Shown: positions 54,017 to 63,333 of the stretch, one piece after another | Layout: the number at the start of each line of letters is the position of its first letter | Position numbering within the stretch: position 1 is the first letter of the stretch | Source: CBDBES01 sp965204465 | GTDB lineage: Bacteria > Spirochaetota > Leptospiria > Turneriellales > CBDBES01 | Reading direction: 5' to 3' | Assembly: GCA_965204465.1 (NCBI GenBank) | Contig: CBDBES010000002.1 | Location: 992,001-1,056,000, forward strand | DNA length: 64,000 nucleotides | Notes under the pieces: model-generated | The model's input: the letters and a program-made list of their open reading frames with translations, nothing else | What the model was told of the DNA's origin: nothing | The model's database searches: none | Translations under genes and position numbers: made by a program

Positions 54017-55581
54017 TTGGTCAGATCTTTTATATTTTTAGACATTTTATTGGCGATTTCGCTCAATAGACGAATACCGAAACCCGTAGCAACTTTAGGA
54101 TATAATTGAAAAGAAGATTTGATAAATCCAATGCCTGCGATGTCCAAATGCGCCCAATTTGTCTCTTTCTTAACAAATAAAGATAAAAAGCTAGCAGCGC
54201 TAGAAGCCCCGCCTCCTCTGCCACCTATATTATTATGATCCGCAATATCTGACTTTAGCATGTTTTTATAGCGTTCCCCTATAGGCAGGGGCCATATTGG
54301 TTCTATTGATTTTTCAGAAGCATCTAGCATAAAATCTCTTACATTATCTTTTAAAGTAAAAAGGCCAGCATAAAAATAGCCTAACGCTACTACACATGCA
54401 CCCGTAAGAGTAGCCAGATTGATGATCAGATCAGGTTTATAATTTTTTTCTGCATAGTATAGCAGATCGCCTAAAACCAATCTACCTTCGGCATCTGTAT
54501 TTTGTACTTCAATAGTTAAGCCTTTTAAAGAGGTATAAACATCGCCAGGCTTGAATGCCATACTTCCGGGCATGTTCTCCACCATCCCCATGACTCCTAC
54601 TACGCGGACAGGTAATTTTAACTCTGCTATGGCCGAAACAGAATGCATTACCGCTGCTGCCCCAGACATATCATATTTCATTTCATGCATGTCTCCACTA
54701 GGCTTGATTGAAATTCCCCCTGTGTCAAAAGTAACCCCTTTCCCAATCAATGCCAATGTTGGTATTTTCTTTTTTGCATTACCACGGGGGTTGTATTCTA
54801 AAACGATCAATTTAGCATCTGTGGCGGAACCTCTCGAAACGGCTAATATACCCCCTGCCCCTATTTTTTTCAAATCTTTTTCATTCAATATATTGATCTT
54901 TAGATTGAATTCAGCGGCTACATTTTTAGCTCTTTCTGCAGCAGCTTCAGGAGTGAAATAATTGCCAGGTAGAGATTGTATCTGCCTCATTGCATTGATG
55001 TGATTAGAAAGTAGTTTATAATGAAGAAAACTCTTTTTAAATTCTGCTAAGGTTATCTTGCCTAGGCTAAAAGTAATTTTCTTTAATGTTAATTTCTCTT
55101 TAGAAGGCTTGGATTTTAGAATATCTGTTGGATAGATATTCATGCCCAATGCGGTGGCCATAATATTCCCCATATTATGGATCTGTATTTTTTGGATCAA
55201 TTCTTCCGTTATTTCAAATTGTACTTCTTGTAGCTGAAATACAATTCTTTGAAATAATTCTCTTACTATATCCGAAAAATTGTCTATTGATAATTCTTCT
55301 AATTTACCTATTCCTACAAAAATTTCCTGGGGGGTATGCACAATTTCTTTTAATTTCCCTTCAAAAAAAGAGTAAGAATTTAGAGATGGATATTTTTTAT
55401 TGAGTGTTTTTCTATCAGAGACTTTTTTCTTCGCTCCTTTTTTAGAATTTTTAGCATCTTGAACAGATGGTATGAAGTGAACAGAGAGAAGATTCTTTTT
55501 CTTTTCGGAAACAAAATCTATTTTTACAGTAGACTCTGGAAGAATAAGATGATTAATTATTTTTTTCTTTTGTAAAGCCAT
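54013..55581 (-). CDS. pepA: Leucyl aminopeptidase (M17)
   Basis: 522 residues. The catalytic half has G-K-G-V-T-F-D-T-G-G-I-S-I-K and N-T-D-A-E-G-R-L-V-L-G-D, holding the two-metal ligands (K, D, D, E) and the catalytic arginine. G-G-R-G-G-G-A-S-S-A follows near the C-terminus. The N-terminal half is diverged and basic, with a lysine-rich insertion (about 45-60). Cytosolic hexameric enzymes release N-terminal residues from peptides. Coupled to the mtnP gene. Confidence 0.95.
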   Translation of the reverse strand: MALQKKKIINHLILPESTVKIDFVSEKKKNLLSVHFIPSVQDAKNSKKGAKKKVSDRKTLNKKYPSLNSYSFFEGKLKEIVHTPQEIFVGIGKLEELSIDNFSDIVRELFQRIVFQLQEVQFEITEELIQKIQIHNMGNIMATALGMNIYPTDILKSKPSKEKLTLKKITFSLGKITLAEFKKSFLHYKLLSNHINAMRQIQSLPGNYFTPEAAAERAKNVAAEFNLKINILNEKDLKKIGAGGILAVSRGSATDAKLIVLEYNPRGNAKKKIPTLALIGKGVTFDTGGISIKPSGDMHEMKYDMSGAAAVMHSVSAIAELKLPVRVVGVMGMVENMPGSMAFKPGDVYTSLKGLTIEVQNTDAEGRLVLGDLLYYAEKNYKPDLIINLATLTGACVVALGYFYAGLFTLKDNVRDFMLDASEKSIEPIWPLPIGERYKNMLKSDIADHNNIGGRGGGASSAASFLSLFVKKETNWAHLDIAGIGFIKSSFQLYPKVATGFGIRLLSEIANKMSKNIKDLTK

Positions 55582-55631
55582 ATGCCATTTTTAAATTCTG
55601 ACATCTAAGAGCAAATCATTTCTAAAATTTA

Positions 55632-55990
55632 TACAATAACCAATGCCGCCAAAGGAGCCTGTGCCTCAACACAGAAGAATAATTTACTACATTGTAATCT
55701 ATATCGTATTTTTTGTTCCCGAAGGTTTTTTGATATTTTTTCTCGAAAATACGAAATAATTTCCTAATTTCCTGATCTATACAAGCTGCTCCCGTATCAT
55801 TTTGCTAAAATTGAAGGATATCGCAGCGATTTTTACCTCTATTCTAGCCTTCTGAATCCCTCTGAGCAATAGTTCCCTAAAGTTTTTAGTCTGTTTTAGA
55901 ATCGAGAGAAAATTCTTCTGCTCTCTTAAGGCATTCCTTTATCTTCATGTATTTCTCTGCTTTCTTTAACATCAAATCATCTTCTGTATC
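55632..55990 (-). mobile_element. Nested IS remnants: IS3 end plus IS1182-like fragment
   Basis: TACAATAACCAATGCCG at 55632 is a truncated IS3-type dispersed repeat, cut by GAGCCTGTGCCTCAAC at 55655. The following 184 bases match 6254-6437. Further on, minus-strand coding pieces read N-F-R-E-L-L-L-R-G-I-Q-K-A-R-I-E-V-K-I-A-A-I and L-M-L-K-K-A-E-K-Y-M-K-I-K, in different frames, i.e. the decayed end of an IS1182-type transposase. No intact gene remains. Confidence 0.8.
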
Positions 55991-56165
55991 CAAAAGCTTA
56001 ACAAATGCATAAATTTAAAAAATAGTTGACATCTTGAATTGATCTCTCATGTCGCCATGTCGCTTGAATTATCGAAAAAAAATGGGCAAAACCATTAAAT
56101 TTAAGGAACGAAGCCTAAATGAAAACTTTGCCGCACCCTAAATGAAGAGCTGAACAAGGAATGGA
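55991..56165 (-). terminator. Weak terminator candidate behind trpG
   Basis: On the minus strand AATGG, a 6-base loop and CCATT precede eight T (56097 down to 56074), about 70 bases past the trpG stop. The stem is short, so this is tentative. The remaining spacer shows nothing else. Confidence 0.3.
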
Positions 56166-56762
56166 TTATGGCTCAATGGTGACATTGATAAAATTCTTTA
56201 TGATCTGAAATCCTTCTTTTGTAAGAATCGATTCAGGATGAAATTGTAATCCCCATACATTCTTATGTTCCTTTGCTTTAATACCCATGATCGTTTTTTC
56301 GTGCGCTTTACTAGTTTGATCTGTTGTGGCAATGACCTCTATTTTATCTGTGATGGTATCTGGATCAATTACCAGAGAATGGTATCTGCCAGCCTCCAGA
56401 GGGGAGGGGATATCCCTTAAAATATCTTTTTGATTATGAATTACCTGGCAGCTTTTACCATGTACGATCTCTTTTGCCTGGATCGTATTTGCTCCTAAAA
56501 TTTCGCCGATGGCCTGGTGTCCTAGGCATATTCCTAATAAAGGAATATTACCCATTGCCTGCTTAATAAGTTCTTTAGAAATACCCGCTTCCTTAGGAGT
56601 TTTTGGGCCGGGAGAAATAATGATTCCCCGGGGATCCATTCTTAAAACTTCATCGACAGATATTTGATCATTGCGCACTACCTTGATATCTGGTTCTAGC
56701 ATACCCACATATTGAGCCAAATTGTAGGTAAATGAATCATAATTGTCTAAGAAAAATATCAT
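56166..56762 (-). CDS. trpG: Anthranilate synthase component II (glutamine amidotransferase)
   Basis: 198 residues. Class I amidotransferase: Y-D-S-F-T-Y-N-L near the start, I-S-P-G-P, the nucleophile in G-I-C-L-G-H-Q-A-I, H-G-K-S, and the His-Glu pair in Q-F-H-P-E-S. It supplies ammonia to TrpE for anthranilate, and may also serve para-aminobenzoate synthesis in organisms with one subunit. It follows trpE by 10 bases on the same strand; no trpD, C, F, B or A follows. Confidence 0.93.
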   Translation of the reverse strand: MIFFLDNYDSFTYNLAQYVGMLEPDIKVVRNDQISVDEVLRMDPRGIIISPGPKTPKEAGISKELIKQAMGNIPLLGICLGHQAIGEILGANTIQAKEIVHGKSCQVIHNQKDILRDIPSPLEAGRYHSLVIDPDTITDKIEVIATTDQTSKAHEKTIMGIKAKEHKNVWGLQFHPESILTKEGFQIIKNFINVTIEP

Positions 56763-56772
56763 TTAAAATAAT

Positions 56773-58317
56773 CTACTTCAGGTTCATTCCACCCGAATAA
56801 AATAATTCAACTGATTGAAATAGCGCCTGTAATTTTTTAAATACTTCATTATTTTCGGCCTCTGGTATGGAGTCAAATACAATTCCAGCCCCTGCCTGTA
56901 GGTATACGGTCTTATCCCTGACCAGCATGGTTCTAAGAGTAATGGCTACATCCATGTCTCCATTGAAGCTAAAAAAACCAACGCATCCCGAATATACACC
57001 CCTGACCTCTTTTTCCATTTCTTCAATGATTTGCATAGCCCTTACCTTAGGTGCTCCCGACACGGTACCCGCTGGAAAGGTAGCCCAAAGACAGTCAAAA
57101 GAGTCTTTATCATATTTAAGCCTTCCGGTTACATTAGAAACAATATGCATTACATGAGAATATTTTTCAACGATCATAAATTCATCTACTTTAACAGAAC
57201 CAAATTCAGAAATTTTCCCCAGATCATTTCTGCCTAAGTCCACCAGCATTATATGTTCAGCGATCTCTTTTTTGTCTAATAGAAGTTTTTGGGCAAATTT
57301 TTCATCTTCTTCTATATTTTTGCCTCTGGCAATGGTACCCGCAATAGGTCTTACCAGGACTTTATCTGCTTTCTTTTTTACTAAGATTTCCGGGGAACTT
57401 CCTACTAAAAAATGATCTGGAAAATGTAAATAAAACATATAAGGACTTGGATTAACAACCCTCAATGACCTGTATAAGAAAAAGGGATCATATTGATATT
57501 CTCTGAAGAATCTTTTAGAAAGAACTACCTGAAAAATATCTCCTTTTTTTATATAATTTTTTGCCTTTGTCACCATATCTTTATATTCTTCATCTGTTGT
57601 ATCACAATTCCATAGGATAGGCTTATCCGTGAATTTGGGAAAAGATAATTTTTCGTATTCTTTTAAGCTGTGGTCAGAAATGATCCTTTGCAGGCATTCA
57701 TGTATATTATTCTTTGCTTCTTCATATTTTAAGGAAATATCAGAATTTTTTTCCAAATAAATATTTGAAATGATCTTGATCATTCTCTTTGCATGATCAA
57801 ACCATATAATTAATTTAGGTAAAATATAATGCAGATCGGGTATTGAGATCGTATCTTTTTTAGGAATAGTCCCTAGATTTTCATGATCATGAATGATTTC
57901 ATAAGAGAAAAAACCAACAGCACCGGCATAAAAACCAGAAAGTTCTTCAGGTTCAAATACTTTATAACCAAGAAGTATTTTTTTCAGAGATTCCAAGGCA
58001 CTATCCGCTTTAATTTGTTTTTTTTTCCCTCCCTGGATAAAAAAATATTTCCCCTTTTTTCCGGTTATGATCCCTTCATTAGACAAACCTAGATAACTAT
58101 ATCTGCCTATATTTTCCCCTCCTGTAACAGATTCTAATAAAAATGAATAAGGAGTCTTCCAGCCCCCAGACTTTATATAAAGACTCACAGGAGTGTCCAT
58201 GTCGAAAATACAATTCTGGTAAATAGGGATTACATTATATCCCTGATCTGCTATTTTTATGATATCATTTATATCTAAAGAGTATTTTAGATGATGAATA
58301 GATAATTTATCAAACAT
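56773..58317 (-). CDS. trpE: Anthranilate synthase component I
   Basis: 514 residues. The N-terminal half carries F-L-L-E-S-V-T-G-G-E-N-I-G-R-Y-S, the L-L-E-S motif used in tryptophan feedback, which marks TrpE rather than PabB. The chorismate-binding half has G-D-I-F-Q-V-V-L-S-K-R, R-P-I-A-G-T-I-A-R-G, V-D-L-G-R-N-D-L-G and P-A-G-T-V-S-G-A-P-K-V-R-A. It makes anthranilate from chorismate with TrpG. No leader peptide or attenuator is evident in the 237 bases upstream. Confidence 0.94.
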   Translation of the reverse strand: MFDKLSIHHLKYSLDINDIIKIADQGYNVIPIYQNCIFDMDTPVSLYIKSGGWKTPYSFLLESVTGGENIGRYSYLGLSNEGIITGKKGKYFFIQGGKKKQIKADSALESLKKILLGYKVFEPEELSGFYAGAVGFFSYEIIHDHENLGTIPKKDTISIPDLHYILPKLIIWFDHAKRMIKIISNIYLEKNSDISLKYEEAKNNIHECLQRIISDHSLKEYEKLSFPKFTDKPILWNCDTTDEEYKDMVTKAKNYIKKGDIFQVVLSKRFFREYQYDPFFLYRSLRVVNPSPYMFYLHFPDHFLVGSSPEILVKKKADKVLVRPIAGTIARGKNIEEDEKFAQKLLLDKKEIAEHIMLVDLGRNDLGKISEFGSVKVDEFMIVEKYSHVMHIVSNVTGRLKYDKDSFDCLWATFPAGTVSGAPKVRAMQIIEEMEKEVRGVYSGCVGFFSFNGDMDVAITLRTMLVRDKTVYLQAGAGIVFDSIPEAENNEVFKKLQALFQSVELFYSGGMNLK

Positions 58318-58490
58318 TTTTAATATAAAGGATGAACAGAACTAAATATTAAATTAAGCTAGTAAAGTATAATAAAAAAGTTATCCTTTTTTTAAAAAGA
58401 TAAAATAATTTTTGTAGACATCTTTATGTTGTGAAACAGCGAATATGTCCAAAGGTTAAAGACTTATACTTTTTCAGACAATTTTTTTAC

Positions 58491-58519
58491 TTGACATGTA
58501 TTATTGGATCAAGCATATA
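58491..58519 (+). promoter_or_regulatory. Sigma-70-type promoter of the Calx-beta/GLUG gene
   Basis: TTGACA at 58491-58496, 17 bases, CATATA at 58514-58519. About 35 bases later AGGAG (58543) precedes the ATG at 58555. Confidence 0.45.
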
Positions 58520-58554
58520 GATTCAAGTATATTTTGTTCTTTTAGGAGAAATTC

Positions 58555-61500
58555 ATGAAACTTATCTTTAAAAAAGGAACAATATTTCTGTTCACAAGTT
58601 TTTTATTTTTATCTCATTGTAAGATTGATCGGGATCCAGGTCCAATCAATGGCAACGAGATTGGCATCACTTATGCACAACCAGATAACTCACGATTGCC
58701 TGATACGATCACACTTGCGGAAGACGATGCAAATGTAGATGAGTATGAATACATGATTTCTTTGAATACCCAGCCTTCTGATGATGTAATGATCCAAATC
58801 AGTCTGCCTGCCAGTTCCCCTGATAATTTGCAATTGAGCTCTGGTGGTGATACTGCTGACATGGCAAATGAATCCATCACCCTTAATTTTACCAACACTG
58901 ATTGGGATACCTCTCAAACGGTAACACTAACTCTTATAAATGATGACATCGCCTTAGGGGGTGTGGATGTTACCATTAATCATGCCTCTGGCAGTAGTGA
59001 TTCTGATTATAATCGCCTAAACAATATTCTAACAGTGATGACTACAGATAATGACAATCCCGGAATCACTTATAGCGCTAGTAATGCAACCCTTACGGAA
59101 GGAGGCAGCGATACCTCATATACAGTAGTTTTAAACTCACAGCCTTCTGATGATGTAAGAATCCGAATCAGTCTGCCTGGCCTTGTTCCTGTTAATCTAC
59201 AATTAAGCGATGGTACCCAGATTGCTGATAAGGCAAGTGCATCCATCACCCTCACTTTTACCAACACTGATTGGGATAGTATCCAAACGGTAACATTATC
59301 TCTTGTAGATGATGGTATAATTTCAGAGGATGGCAGTTTTACCATTGCTCATGCCTCTACCAGTAGTGATTCTGATTATAATAGCCAAACGCATAGCATC
59401 CAATTGATGACCATGGATAATGACTCTTTTGAGATCAGCTATAGTATTAGCAGTGTAACTGTTATGGAAGGAGGCAGCGATACCTCATATACAGTAGTTT
59501 TAAACTCACAGCCTTCTGATGATGTAATAATCCAGATCAGCCTGCCTGCCAATTCCCCTGATAATTTACAATTGAGCTCTGGTGGTAATACTGCTGACAT
59601 GCCAAATGAATTCATCAACCTCACTTTTACCGCCACTGATTGGAATAGTGCCCAAACGGTGACATTAACTTTTGCAGATGATGACATCGCCTTAGGGGAT
59701 GTTGATGTTACCATTGTTCATGCCTCTAGCAGTAGTGATTCTAACTATAACTCCATTCCCGTTCATGACCTAATGGTCACCATCCAGGACAATGAAATGC
59801 CCACGGTAACGATACCGGCAACGTTGAGTATCGACGAAGGAGATACTCGAGATATAATGATATCCATTAGCCATGAACCAGCACAAAATGTAGAGATAAC
59901 ATTGACAGAGACTTCCAATGAGGCAAGCATATCACCTGGTATTCTTACATTCACACCAGGCAATTGGAATGTTCCCAAGATGGCCACCATTACCATACAA
60001 GGCAATGATATCTTGACGGCAGACAGAGACTTTACTGTGTCATACGTCGCCTCCACGATAAATGAAATGAACCCATATCATGGGGTCAGCATAAGCAATA
60101 CAACGGTGACTATTGTAGAAGACGAAACTACATGTACCCAGCCAGGCGCTGGTGCCGAAACTGATTTTATCCCCGATATGCCCGGAGAAAATTATGGCGC
60201 TGGAACAGAAAATGATCCATACATTATATGCAATGCAAATCAATTGCAGGCAATGAGAGATGATCTGGATGCCTTCTATGAATTAGGTCAAAATATAGAT
60301 GCTTCTACGGTTGCCACCAATGCATGCCCCACAGGCACTACGGGTACATGCACAGGATTTCAACCCATTGGAAACTGTGGGGTAGATAATATTTGTAACA
60401 ACGCTGATGATATGTCTTTCACAGGTACTTTAGACGGAAAAGGATTCACCATAAATGATCTTACAATCAATATGAATCTTACCTCTGGCGCCTCTAATGC
60501 GGGTCTTTTCGGGTATACACTGGGTGCGAATATCAGGAATATTGGCTTATTGAATGTGAATATTTCTTCTTCTTCTTCTGGAGCTTCTTCTTTTGCAGGT
60601 GGTCTGGTAGGGAATAATAATAGAGGTAGTAGTATAAGCAATTCCTACTCTACGGGGAATATTTCTTCTTCTTCTTCTTTTTCTTCTGCTGCAGGCGGAC
60701 TGGTTGGGTTGCATAATGCTGATAGTATAACCAATTGCTACTCTACAGGAAATATTTCTTCTTCTGGAACTTTTTCTTTTGCAGGCGGCCTGGTAGGGAG
60801 TAATAGTGCCACTATAACCAATTGCTACTCTACAGGTAATGTTTCTTCTTATGCTTCTGGTTCTGGTTCTTTTCTTTCTAATGCAGGCGGCCTGGTAGGG
60901 TTGCATAATGCTGATAGTATAACCAATTCCTACTCTACAGGTAATGTTTCTTCTTCTGATGCTAATGCAGGCGGACTGGTTGGGGTGCATAATGCTGGTA
61001 GTATAACCAATTCCTACTATGATCAAGATACTTCAATATTATTCCAAGCCGGTGCGGAAGTAACCCAGATGAACGAAATGGCTGTAGGCAGTAATACAGG
61101 TACTCTTACTTGTGTAGGCGGCTTTGCATCATCTTCATTTACTACGAATACATCCATTGATACAGGAACATGCGATGATGCATCTCCCACCATTTTCTTT
61201 AATTGGCAAACTCCTTTTGACGTCGATAATGCAGATATGGATGATAACCCTACCACGGGAACCGATGAATCTTCTGTTCGATATGACAGCAATAATGACG
61301 GTAGTGTTAACAATATGGATGACTTTGTATGGAATTTTGGTTCTAATACAGAATATCCCTTTATAGCCTCTATTCCCCAAACGGCAGATGAGCAGGCGGT
61401 AAGAATGGCATCTGGTTTTTTACGTTTTTCAAACACTACCCTTGGAAGACCTTCTGCTAGTGACTTCGTATTTTTCTATGACATAGTAGATGCCGCCATG

Positions 61501-61725
61501 GATATTACTACTTCTGGTACGGGAGTTCAGGGCACTGCCGCGGGTAGTTATGTAATAGAAGATGCAAACGGTAATGCTTTGACTGCACCCACAGTAACCA
61601 ATGCAGGTGTGATCAATGGAATAAATTCTCTCGCAGCAGGTGCTGAATTTTATTTAAAAGTTACCTTTACCAGGGGTACCACCCCCATGGCTAGTTATAC
61701 CACCAGGTATAGGTTTAAAAAGTAA
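58555..61725 (+). CDS. Calx-beta and GLUG repeat surface lipoprotein
   Basis: 1,056 residues. The signal ends L-F-L-S-H-C-K, a permissive lipobox. Four Calx-beta-like repeats of about 120 residues (about 40-520) share Y-T-V-V-L-N-S-Q-P-S-D-D-V and a closing H-A-S-x-S-S-D-S-x-Y-N. A linker leads to five GLUG motifs (about 690-835) of the form G-G-L-V-G-x-N/H with S-Y-S-T-G-N between them, separated by serine runs coded by TCT triplets. The C-terminal 90 residues form a separate beta domain. GLUG repeats occur in IgA-peptidase-like and adhesin proteins. Role inferred: large adhesin or surface scaffold. Single gene between spacers. Confidence 0.85.
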   Translation: MKLIFKKGTIFLFTSFLFLSHCKIDRDPGPINGNEIGITYAQPDNSRLPDTITLAEDDANVDEYEYMISLNTQPSDDVMIQISLPASSPDNLQLSSGGDTADMANESITLNFTNTDWDTSQTVTLTLINDDIALGGVDVTINHASGSSDSDYNRLNNILTVMTTDNDNPGITYSASNATLTEGGSDTSYTVVLNSQPSDDVRIRISLPGLVPVNLQLSDGTQIADKASASITLTFTNTDWDSIQTVTLSLVDDGIISEDGSFTIAHASTSSDSDYNSQTHSIQLMTMDNDSFEISYSISSVTVMEGGSDTSYTVVLNSQPSDDVIIQISLPANSPDNLQLSSGGNTADMPNEFINLTFTATDWNSAQTVTLTFADDDIALGDVDVTIVHASSSSDSNYNSIPVHDLMVTIQDNEMPTVTIPATLSIDEGDTRDIMISISHEPAQNVEITLTETSNEASISPGILTFTPGNWNVPKMATITIQGNDILTADRDFTVSYVASTINEMNPYHGVSISNTTVTIVEDETTCTQPGAGAETDFIPDMPGENYGAGTENDPYIICNANQLQAMRDDLDAFYELGQNIDASTVATNACPTGTTGTCTGFQPIGNCGVDNICNNADDMSFTGTLDGKGFTINDLTINMNLTSGASNAGLFGYTLGANIRNIGLLNVNISSSSSGASSFAGGLVGNNNRGSSISNSYSTGNISSSSSFSSAAGGLVGLHNADSITNCYSTGNISSSGTFSFAGGLVGSNSATITNCYSTGNVSSYASGSGSFLSNAGGLVGLHNADSITNSYSTGNVSSSDANAGGLVGVHNAGSITNSYYDQDTSILFQAGAEVTQMNEMAVGSNTGTLTCVGGFASSSFTTNTSIDTGTCDDASPTIFFNWQTPFDVDNADMDDNPTTGTDESSVRYDSNNDGSVNNMDDFVWNFGSNTEYPFIASIPQTADEQAVRMASGFLRFSNTTLGRPSASDFVFFYDIVDAAMDITTSGTGVQGTAAGSYVIEDANGNALTAPTVTNAGVINGINSLAAGAEFYLKVTFTRGTTPMASYTTRYRFKK
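60560..60970 (+). repeat. TCT microsatellites and GLUG-coding repeats
   Basis: Five related units of about 85-100 bases encode GLUG motifs; each begins with a run of TCT triplets (for example at 60563 and 60664) that encode serine. Triplet slippage would change serine-linker length without breaking the frame. Confidence 0.75.
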
Positions 61726-61754
61726 TTGTTTATTCTTTTTTTTTCTTAGTGTAA

Positions 61755-62120
61755 GACCTGTGCCCGTAGGGTGAAAAAAAAGAACCCGCTACTTTGCCAT
61801 AGAAATTAGGCTGGGCGGGTTACATCGTGTAACCCAGATCGAGCCTATGGCCACATACGTGACAGCCATGTGCCCGAATCAAAACCAGCGGAAGCGGTTT
61901 TGATGAGGATATACTAAGTTTCACGAACGGAAACTTGCAAAACATGGAAGTTTTGCATGGGCAAACGACTTGCTCCGAATGGTGTTGCGTAGCAACCCAG
62001 GACGCCAAGTGTTTGGGGTGGAAATAAAAACATCCATGTTATGCACCCAAACCGCTTGTCTCTCCCAAAATAAGCTGGAAGAAGAAAGAAACAAAGCGCT
62101 GTGCCCTTAGGGTGAAAAGG
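61755..62120. repeat. Composite hairpin array B
   Basis: Bounded by direct repeats CTGTGCCCGTAGGGTGAAAA (61759) and CTGTGCCCTTAGGGTGAAAA (62099). Palindromes inside: GGGTTACA/TGTAACCC with loop TCG at 61817-61835; ATCAAAACC/GGTTTTGAT at 61878-61904 around GCGGAAGC; AAGTTTC/GAAACTT at 61916-61936; GCAAAAC/GTTTTGC with loop ATGGAA at 61937-61956; GTTGC/GCAAC at 61984-61996 nested between ACTTG and CAAGT. The stretch from 61937 to 62021 is the homologue of 29002-29059 in array A. The right boundary unit is the reverse complement of the start units of array A. No gene is convincing here. Confidence 0.8.
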
Positions 62121-62238
62121 AAAAAATGGAATGGCATTCTATTTTTAGTGCAAAATAATATTAAATCGTTTTTGAAAGTTTTATTAAATCTCTCAATCTT
62201 AAAAATTATGGGGAAGCGAATAAGTAGTGTAAAATATA

Positions 62239-62274
62239 TGTACAAAGTACAGCCTAACGGCATTGGTTTCTACA
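62239..62274 (+). repeat. Dispersed IS-end repeat
   Basis: TGTACAAAGTACAGCC followed by TAACGGCATTGGTTTCTACA, as at 15884 and 19011. It lies about 80 bases before the parvulin gene, with no transposase attached. The rest of 62121-62356 has an open frame that only reads through this repeat and is not counted as a gene. Confidence 0.85.
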
Positions 62275-62356
62275 TATTTGAGATATTAGATACTTGACGT
62301 AAAGATAAACTATCTGATAATGTCTATATTTACTGGTTTTTCAGAATTATAATATA

Positions 62357-63331
62357 ATGTATGCAATGCTTAAATGGCTTTTCTTTAAGATAGTTGCCTT
62401 TTCATTTTTTCAGTTTACTTTTTCTGTTCATTCTAAAATTATAAATGATTTTATAGCCGTGGTAGGGGATCGTGGCATCACTCGTATAGATCTGGAAGAA
62501 AAAATAATATTCATGAAAAAAAATTCTAAGAGCATCCCTAAAGATAAAAACCTCTTAGAGAACAAGGCAACGGATATTTTGATTGATCAAACCATCATTT
62601 CAATTGCAGCGGAACAGGAATCCATTGTAGTTTCTAAAGAAAGAATTGATAATCAGATCGATAAAGAAATGAAAGCAAGGGGTTTTAAAAGTTTAGAAAA
62701 ATTTAAACGAACGATTACAAAAATATTTAAAATGTCTTGGGAAGAATACCGCAAGTCATTAAAAGAAAGGATCATCGCAGAACAATTAGCCCAGCTAAAG
62801 ATAAAATTCTCTCCTCCCACAGATAAAGAAATAAGTCAATGGTATGCAAAAAATAAAAACCAACAAATAGGGGATAGATTCAAATACAGGCTGATCGTGA
62901 TTCCATTTAAAGCTGGGAATACACAAGATGAAATAAGAGCCAATAAATTGATCATAAAAGCAAAAAAAATGGCTAAAAATGATTTTGCTAAAGCCGCTCG
63001 TAAATATTCCAAACATCCTTCGGCCAAAAAAGGTGGTCTGGTAGGTTGGAAAAGGATTGATGAGATTGCTATATTTGATCGCTATTTAGCTGGATTGATC
63101 TCTCAAACCAAAATAGGCCAGGTCTCTCCGGAGATTGTGATCAAGGGGGCTTATTATATAGTAAAGGTTGAGTCAAGAAAACAAGTTCGTCTGCAAGAAG
63201 TAGAAAATCAGATAAAAGCCATTTTAACCAGAGAAAAACAGAACCGAGCCTTTGAAAAATGGCTGGTAAGAGAACGTAGTAGGCTCGGTGTAAAAATTTT
63301 TCTTGAAAATTATAAGCAATCTACCTATTAA
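62357..63331 (+). CDS. SurA/PpiC-type periplasmic peptidyl-prolyl isomerase
   Basis: 324 residues. A signal peptide is followed by an N-terminal SurA-like chaperone domain (V-V-G-D-R-G-I-T-R-I-D-L-E-E, about 36-160) and one parvulin domain (about 175-285) with R-L-I-V-I-P-F, A-A-R-K-Y-S-K-H-P-S-A-K-K-G-G-L-V-G-W and K-G-A-Y-Y-I-V-K-V-E-S. Likely helps outer-membrane proteins fold in the periplasm, apt for a cell that makes many large surface proteins. The next gene begins 2 bases after its stop. Confidence 0.88.
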   Translation: MYAMLKWLFFKIVAFSFFQFTFSVHSKIINDFIAVVGDRGITRIDLEEKIIFMKKNSKSIPKDKNLLENKATDILIDQTIISIAAEQESIVVSKERIDNQIDKEMKARGFKSLEKFKRTITKIFKMSWEEYRKSLKERIIAEQLAQLKIKFSPPTDKEISQWYAKNKNQQIGDRFKYRLIVIPFKAGNTQDEIRANKLIIKAKKMAKNDFAKAARKYSKHPSAKKGGLVGWKRIDEIAIFDRYLAGLISQTKIGQVSPEIVIKGAYYIVKVESRKQVRLQEVENQIKAILTREKQNRAFEKWLVRERSRLGVKIFLENYKQSTY

Positions 63332-63333
63332 AC

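Noticed and set aside
58318..58554. Tryptophan attenuator or T-box upstream of trpE
   Set aside because: The spacer shows no Trp-codon leader peptide, no T-box sequence and no strong stem with U-tract on the minus strand.
62039..62297. Open frames on both strands at the edge of array B
   Set aside because: They translate the boundary repeat and the IS-end repeat; the same phrases arise wherever these repeats occur, so they are not genes.
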